A stretch of DNA of 45,078 bases. Origin: an uncultured Acetatifactor sp. Lineage in GTDB: Bacteria > Bacillota > Clostridia > Lachnospirales > Lachnospiraceae. Every line of letters begins with the position of its first letter. Position 1 is the stretch's first letter. The notes beneath the pieces were generated by a model. It saw only the letters and a program-made list of their open reading frames with translations. It was not told the origin of the DNA and made no database searches. The position numbers and the translations under genes were made by a program. Positions 40,615 through 45,078 of the stretch are shown here, piece by piece. The stretch is from NCBI GenBank assembly GCA_910584865.1, contig CAJUCE010000039.1, positions 1 through 45,078 of the forward strand. The letters run 5' to 3'.

Positions 40615-41205
40615 TTACATGACACCATGGGACAACACTTCAAACTCAATCTGATCATCCGGTGAAGCAATCTCCGCAACCAGATCCAGGCTCATATAAT
40701 CTTCTTCCTGTCCGTTTTCTGTTCCAGTCAACCCAACCTGGATAAAGATTTTATAATACTTTGTGATTTCATCGCTGTCCAACGGGAGATATGATTCTTT
40801 TCGTTCATTTCCTTTATAGCTTACATTTCTATATTGTCCATTCTTAATATGATAAGAACGGTAATTTTTATCCCGATAAGTGAAGCCATAGCTCTCATAC
40901 ACAACATAATAATTCCCCGTAAAATAGCGGATATCGGGAAAGCTGTCAATCTCCGAAGCAAGGTCTTCGCTGGTTTCATCAAGATAATTGCTGAAAATAA
41001 TTTCTTCAATTTGTTCCAGCATTTCATTCCGTCTTTTTGCAAGGAGCTGATATACTTCCTGTGGGAAACCCTCATCAATAGAGATTCGAGGCTTTATCAT
41101 CAATTCAAAGTTCGCATAATCGTTATCAACATTTTCTTTCTCAAAAACAATCAATTTTGGTCTTTTTACTTCCTTTTTCTTTTTGAATTTTTCAAAAATT
41201 CCCAT
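40615..41205 (-). CDS. Unknown cytoplasmic protein
   Basis: A 196-residue protein that starts with a Lys-rich helix (MGIFEKFKKKKEVKRPK), then an alpha/beta domain with many Tyr residues (YFTGNYYVVYESYGFTYR). No signal or membrane segment. GGGAGA lies before the ATG. No family recognised. The gene is about 30 bases upstream of nothing else coding and follows the 41.2 kb gene by 30 bases. Confidence 0.6.
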   Translation of the reverse strand: MGIFEKFKKKKEVKRPKLIVFEKENVDNDYANFELMIKPRISIDEGFPQEVYQLLAKRRNEMLEQIEEIIFSNYLDETSEDLASEIDSFPDIRYFTGNYYVVYESYGFTYRDKNYRSYHIKNGQYRNVSYKGNERKESYLPLDSDEITKYYKIFIQVGLTGTENGQEEDYMSLDLVAEIASPDDQIEFEVLSHGVM

Positions 41206-41235
41206 GATTCAGTCTCCCTTTCGTTTTTTAATAGA

Positions 41236-41706
41236 TTATATAGAAAAATAGGGAACCGCATCCTGCGGTGGTTCCTGAAGATAACTCTTCACACAATCGA
41301 ATATCTTCTTTGTTTCCGGCAGCATAAGTTTCTCAGATTCATTCTGTAACGGATACCAACTGCGAAGATATTCCAGAACAGTTACCTGCAATAAATTTCT
41401 GACTTCCATATCCTCACTTACAGCCATTTCCTCTAAAAAAGCAAATACTTTTTCTATCCTGATAGTATCCCGACGCTCATTCATCAGCAGTCGGCCAATA
41501 TAATCACAGAAACAGCGGTCAAAATAGGCTGTCTGGCCTTCCGTTTCCTTTCCTTGAAAAGTGTCTTTGATCCAGGCTATTTCTTCTTCATAATTTTCGC
41601 TTATTTCCGGAAATTCCTTTAACAAATCATTTACTATCCCACACAGGACAGTTCCCTGCTGTTTAGGGTTATCCGTATTGTATGATGTTTTGAAATCGTC
41701 TGACAT
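41236..41706 (-). CDS. DUF7674-like protein
   Basis: A 156-residue acidic helical protein. The blocks VNDLLKEFPEI near the N-terminus and FAFLEEMAVSEDMEVRNLLQVTVLEYL recall DUF7674, a family of small proteins common in clostridial toxin-immunity arrays; the match is by eye only. The ATG with GGGAGGCC upstream is used rather than an ATG 13 codons earlier. Confidence 0.5.
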   Translation of the reverse strand: MSDDFKTSYNTDNPKQQGTVLCGIVNDLLKEFPEISENYEEEIAWIKDTFQGKETEGQTAYFDRCFCDYIGRLLMNERRDTIRIEKVFAFLEEMAVSEDMEVRNLLQVTVLEYLRSWYPLQNESEKLMLPETKKIFDCVKSYLQEPPQDAVPYFSI

Positions 41707-41754
41707 ATAACGGCCTCCCTGTTCCATGTCCTCTGACAGCCTCACCCATGATTT

Positions 41755-42798
41755 TTATTGATACACAATAGCGATACCCACATTTTCCCGGCCCCAGGTG
41801 CAATATCCTTTATAGACATCATCCTCATAGGACGGCTTTTCTCCAGGATATAAAGCCGGGAAAATAGAAATACTGGAAAAACCCACATCTGTTATCCGGT
41901 CTGAATTTTCCAGAACCTCTCTTATATCGCAGCGGTATAGCCCATTGTCTGTATGCAGATAGAAAAACATTTCCCGTGTTGTGGCCTTGTTTCCGTCTAT
42001 TGTTTCCATATTCTCTGTCCAGGTGTACGGCTCCCAGGAGATTACCTGATTTTGTAAAAACTCCGTCAATTCCGGTATTTTTTCTTGAAGCCCTTCTGCA
42101 TTTCTTTTTGCTTTTGGAGCAAACGCCTCATAAACCGTATCTGTATTTTCGCCATTCGCTAACTGCATCAGTCTTTCCATAGAAGATTGCTCTATTGTAA
42201 TATCCTGCGGCATATCCTCCATCCGATATACAATAGAAATCCCTGGCAGCGCCTTCGGCGCATATTCCTTAGACAATTCTTCGGGAAAAATAGATATGCC
42301 CGAAAAACCAATCGTTTCTATTTGCGTATCGTTTTTTATCACATCCGAAATATCACACCTGTAGATTCCGCTTTCTGTTTGAAACTCATAAAGAGCCACT
42401 CTTTTTGAAATCGTGATACCGCTCCTTCTATCCGTTTTCTCGCTCCCGCTCTTGAAATCCCAGGCTGTGACATTTTCTTTCGTAAATCGTATCAACTCCC
42501 AAATCTGTTCAGAAAGGCTCTCCACATTTTCCCGCACATCAGGGGAAAATACCTCATAGATATAATCGGCGTCCTCTGCCTCTATCAGCTCCATCAGCTT
42601 TTCCATTGTTTTCCTTGGGACATTGAAAGGCTTGTATTCCCCTTCAACCACTAACTCCGTATGTTCCGGCGCAAAAGGATTCCAGGCGATGCTCTTTTGA
42701 CAGCCGCAAAGCATTACACAGCAGAGTACCGGAAAAACCATTCCCCATCGCCTCCTGGAACTTTGTTTTGCTTTTTTATAAACAAAATAATCCGACAT
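41755..42798 (-). CDS. Lipoprotein with two tandem DUF5104-like domains
   Basis: A 347-residue predicted lipoprotein: basic N-terminus (SSRRRWG), hydrophobic stretch and lipobox LCGC near residue 32. Two copies of one domain follow: YIYEVFSPDVRENVESLSEQI with ESGIYRCDISDVI in the first, and TVYEAFAPKAKRNAEGLQEKI with DNGLYRCDIREVL in the second. Both end with FSxISIFP. This is a DUF5104 type domain, found in surface lipoproteins of gut Clostridia. The ribosome binding site is weak. Exposed lipoproteins in immunity arrays could block toxins before entry; that is inference. Confidence 0.7.
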   Translation of the reverse strand: MSDYFVYKKAKQSSRRRWGMVFPVLCCVMLCGCQKSIAWNPFAPEHTELVVEGEYKPFNVPRKTMEKLMELIEAEDADYIYEVFSPDVRENVESLSEQIWELIRFTKENVTAWDFKSGSEKTDRRSGITISKRVALYEFQTESGIYRCDISDVIKNDTQIETIGFSGISIFPEELSKEYAPKALPGISIVYRMEDMPQDITIEQSSMERLMQLANGENTDTVYEAFAPKAKRNAEGLQEKIPELTEFLQNQVISWEPYTWTENMETIDGNKATTREMFFYLHTDNGLYRCDIREVLENSDRITDVGFSSISIFPALYPGEKPSYEDDVYKGYCTWGRENVGIAIVYQ

Positions 42799-42818
42799 AT
42801 TGCAACACCCAATTTATT

Positions 42819-43475
42819 TCAAATTTCCTTTGACAGATACGAAAGACACAATCCATCAAAAGGTTTTCCAACAGAACTGTCTCTTTGAGATACAAGAAAT
42901 TGGATGGCCTCCTTTGCCGGGAGAGGCACACCAAACTTTTCCATGATTTCTTCTGCACTGTCAATATAATGGAGTGCGTCCGGATCATAGACAACCTTTT
43001 CAGGCGACCATTCACAGACTATGGCATAAGCGTTCTCCATCAAAGCATTCACAAGTATCATAATCGTGCCAGACCTGGTATAAAGGTTTTGGATTTTTCC
43101 CGTTTTGCCTGTGAGTACCGTGCTTGGCAATAGTTCCCCCACAGTATCTAACCAGTTCCCGATCCAGTCACCTTCCGTACTGTCTGTAATTGACCATAAT
43201 TTCCGCAAGACACATTCCCATGCGGAAATATCCTGTCCGTAAAACCGCAGGGTTTCTTCCAGGCAGAGAATGAGATAAGCTACCCTGCCACGCCCCGAAA
43301 CCTTATAAAAACGATGAGAACGAATCCTCTGTTCCTCTTGTCGTATTTTCGAGGACTGAAACACCTTTATCAGCCGATAAACCAGATAAAGAAAAACAGT
43401 AAATCCCGCAAGAGCGGCGGCAAATACAATCCCGCCCCAAAATCCTCTTTCTAACAGTTGCCTTATCTGTTCCAT
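42819..43475 (-). CDS. Membrane-anchored protein of unknown function
   Basis: A 218-residue protein: one membrane segment at about 12-34, then a cytoplasmic domain with RVAYLILCLEETLRFYG, SAWECVLRKLWSITD and LVNALMENAYAIVCEW. These helices recall immunity families of polymorphic toxin systems but no name is assigned. The ATG used follows GGAGG by 8 bases; an upstream in-frame stretch overlaps the zinc-ribbon frame and is not used. Confidence 0.65.
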   Translation of the reverse strand: MEQIRQLLERGFWGGIVFAAALAGFTVFLYLVYRLIKVFQSSKIRQEEQRIRSHRFYKVSGRGRVAYLILCLEETLRFYGQDISAWECVLRKLWSITDSTEGDWIGNWLDTVGELLPSTVLTGKTGKIQNLYTRSGTIMILVNALMENAYAIVCEWSPEKVVYDPDALHYIDSAEEIMEKFGVPLPAKEAIQFLVSQRDSSVGKPFDGLCLSYLSKEI

Positions 43476-43510
43476 ACCGTCTGCCTCCATAATATTCAAC
43501 CGCAACACAA

Positions 43511-43711
43511 CTATTTCGGCACATACCCAGAGCCGCCACAGCTCTTGCAGACTTTTCCCACATCCACCTTCAGCAGTGGGAGTTTTTTCAGGTGCAGTCC
43601 TTTTCCCTGGCAGTCCGGGCATACGATACAATCACCTTCCGGTTTTGGCTGTACGGAATGGGGATAAGTCTCCCGGTATCTTTTGTACTGTTCCCATGTC
43701 TGCTCTGCGTT
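43511..43711 (-). pseudogene. Zinc-ribbon segment cut off from its gene by an in-frame amber codon
   Basis: Immediately after the TAG that ends the 43712-44194 frame, the same frame stays open for 66 more residues: NAEQTWEQYKRYRET, then a DnaJ-like zinc ribbon with CPDCQGKG and CKSCGGSG, ending PK and TAG. No ATG, GTG or TTG with a ribosome binding site precedes it, so it cannot be a normal separate gene. Either it is a recent nonsense mutation or the TAG is read through. The cysteines are all intact. Confidence 0.55.
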
Positions 43712-44194
43712 CTATTTCATCTTTTCGCTTGTTATGATAGCAGCTCTATCCAAAACGCCAGTTTCTTTCAATGCCTTTTCAAAATCGCTATACCCACTGT
43801 AAAAGTGGTTCAGGAGAATCGTTCTCAACCGTCCATTTTTCTGGATGCAGAAAGCATATCCGCCGCCTATTCGCCGGACTTGCACCCGGCTCCCTGGTAT
43901 CTCTTCCCACTGGAGCTTATATTCTTCTTTGCGGGAATAGTGGAAGATTACTTTTTCCCTGTCATATTCCACCCAGACCAGCCCCAAATAAAACATGCGG
44001 TAAATGGCAAAAGCCAAAAGGTCAACACACACAATTAAACCAGTCAAAAAGATTAGGTTTTCCTCATGGTGTGTCTGTGGATAAATGAATACAAAATAAA
44101 GAGCAATACCCGTCAGCGGAACGAATAAAATCATTAAGACCAAGAATGTAATGATTTTTGAAAACAGTCCTATGGTACACCTTTTCATTCTCAT
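43712..44194 (-). CDS. Two-helix membrane protein with PH-like domain, before amber codon
   Basis: A 160-residue protein with two membrane segments (about 12-35 and 47-70), then a soluble domain of strands: LVWVEYDREKVIFHYS, WEEIPGSRVQVRRIGGGYAFCI, LRTILLNHF. This is the layout of PH-like bacterial membrane proteins. It ends at a TAG beyond which an intact zinc ribbon continues in frame (43511-43711), so the full-length protein was probably about 226 residues. The ribosome binding site is weak. Confidence 0.65.
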   Translation of the reverse strand: MRMKRCTIGLFSKIITFLVLMILFVPLTGIALYFVFIYPQTHHEENLIFLTGLIVCVDLLAFAIYRMFYLGLVWVEYDREKVIFHYSRKEEYKLQWEEIPGSRVQVRRIGGGYAFCIQKNGRLRTILLNHFYSGYSDFEKALKETGVLDRAAIITSEKMK

Positions 44195-44227
44195 AGCCTC
44201 TCAATCGTATTTTCGCTGTAGCTTACA

Positions 44228-44860
44228 TCATTTTTGAATTTCCGTTTCTATTTCCGAAAGAGCTTTCCGCACTTCCGGATTTTTAATTTTGGGCAAGGTG
44301 CTTTTCAGCAAAGCAAGACATTCCTGATCCCGTTTCATTTCTTTCAGCAGATAAACCTTATGAACAGAAATATAGTCATTCAGAGAAATGCCGGCATATA
44401 CAAGCCTAATTCCTGTATCATTTTTTAACTCCGCCTCACACTGTTCAATCTCCTTCAGATATTCCTCTGCCCCGCCGCCCGACTTCCAGACTGTATAGGC
44501 TGTGTTCCACCGGACTACCACACTGCGCTGGCGTACATAAGCAGACACAAGATTGACCAGAAACCATGTGACACCCACCACACCCATAAAAGACAAAGCA
44601 AATTGCCAGTTTAATGTTACTCCAACCCATCCAAGCCAGAGCATCTCCGCCAGTGAAACAAAGAAAAAGAAAAGGGATTGTTGATTCCTTTTCAAATTGG
44701 ACTGGCTGATTACCGAAAGGAAGAACATCAGCGTTACAAAGGCCATAAAGACCATGAATGGCAGATACTTATGATCTTCCTCCATGTTGAACGCAAATCC
44801 CAATGAAAGCATGATGACGCATACTAAAAAGATGCGGATAATGTCTTTCTTATCTTTCAA
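44228..44860 (-). CDS. Four-helix membrane protein with cytoplasmic helical domain
   Basis: A 210-residue protein with four membrane segments in the first 110 residues and a soluble C-terminal part (EYLKEIEQCEAEL through SEIETEIQK) with TPR-like helices. A TTG start is proposed because GAGGTGG lies 7 bases upstream; an in-frame ATG five codons earlier sits within that region and is the alternative. It is the first gene of the visible array after a terminator. Function unknown. Confidence 0.6.
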   Translation of the reverse strand: MKDKKDIIRIFLVCVIMLSLGFAFNMEEDHKYLPFMVFMAFVTLMFFLSVISQSNLKRNQQSLFFFFVSLAEMLWLGWVGVTLNWQFALSFMGVVGVTWFLVNLVSAYVRQRSVVVRWNTAYTVWKSGGGAEEYLKEIEQCEAELKNDTGIRLVYAGISLNDYISVHKVYLLKEMKRDQECLALLKSTLPKIKNPEVRKALSEIETEIQK

Positions 44861-44923
44861 ATAATTCCACCTCATTCACCAAATATCCCTGCCGCCTCCG
44901 GACTGGTTTCCAGAGCAGGGGAT

Positions 44924-44977
44924 GACCAAAACAAAAAGACGCTCTCCGCCGCACAGTTTCCTGCGGGCATAAGAGCG
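44924..44977 (-). terminator. Terminator of the gene beyond the right edge
   Basis: CGCTCT pairs with AGAGCG, with inner GC-rich pairing around GAAA, followed by TCTTTTTGTTTT on the array strand. It closes a transcript that comes from outside the window and separates it from the array. Confidence 0.7.
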
Positions 44978-45042
44978 CCAGTTTCGACGGTATAAAATTG
45001 AGCATGACAAAACTGCGGACTATATAGTTATAGCACCGCTCC

Positions 45043-45078
<36 letters not shown>

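Overview
The window reads as a chromosome segment of a Gram-positive gut-type Clostridia, most likely Lachnospiraceae. The markers are a PPi-type phosphofructokinase, DUF4250 and DUF4317 proteins, a CsoR/CopA pair, LytR-CpsA-Psr and polysaccharide deacetylase cell-wall enzymes, and strong AGGAGG ribosome binding sites. The left 23 kb is GC-richer housekeeping DNA; the right 21 kb is visibly AT-richer accessory DNA.

Region 1 (1-23.3 kb, core). In order: a partial VTT/DedA membrane protein and a PmtA-like methyltransferase; a peptidoglycan/polysaccharide deacetylase; a large protein with a cNMP-binding-like N-terminus; PPi-phosphofructokinase with a structured leader; DUF4250; an LCP ligase; ClpB; a MotA/MotB-like (ZorAB-like) motor pair directly behind a CopA copper exporter and its CsoR repressor; a membrane-anchored EIIA-like domain without its histidines; a cold-shock protein with a long hairpin leader; a TPR lipoprotein; a truncated MscL-like protein with a zinc ribbon; DUF4317; a serine resolvase; and a large lipoprotein.

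Region 2 (23.4-29.2 kb, mobile element). A Tn916-type tyrosine integrase, a ribbon-helix-helix regulator, a DUF6462 excisionase-like protein, an HTH regulator, an oriT-like region, MobC and a relaxase form an integrative mobilizable element with no conjugation machinery in view. Its left end abuts the last 54 codons of hemZ, so hemZ is the probable integration target. Similar direct repeats lie on both sides of that fragment. A small element gene (25.65-26.02 kb) is broken by a frameshift and an amber codon.

Region 3 (29.2-44.9 kb, cargo). About 18 genes lie on one strand with short gaps or overlaps. They include three SUKH (SMI1/KNR4) paralogues, two copies of an unnamed family that each follow a SUKH gene, a Sel1-repeat protein, small membrane proteins, a DUF5104-duplicated lipoprotein, and several possible immunity-type proteins. 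No toxin gene is visible. The array looks like an immunity island for interbacterial polymorphic toxins, probably carried by the hemZ-inserted element, because the 5' part of hemZ is not found anywhere to the right. One gene near the right end has an in-frame amber codon between a membrane/PH-like part and an intact zinc ribbon. The window ends in a GCTT microsatellite.

No tRNA, rRNA or CRISPR array was seen. All family calls come from reading translated motifs; no database search was run.
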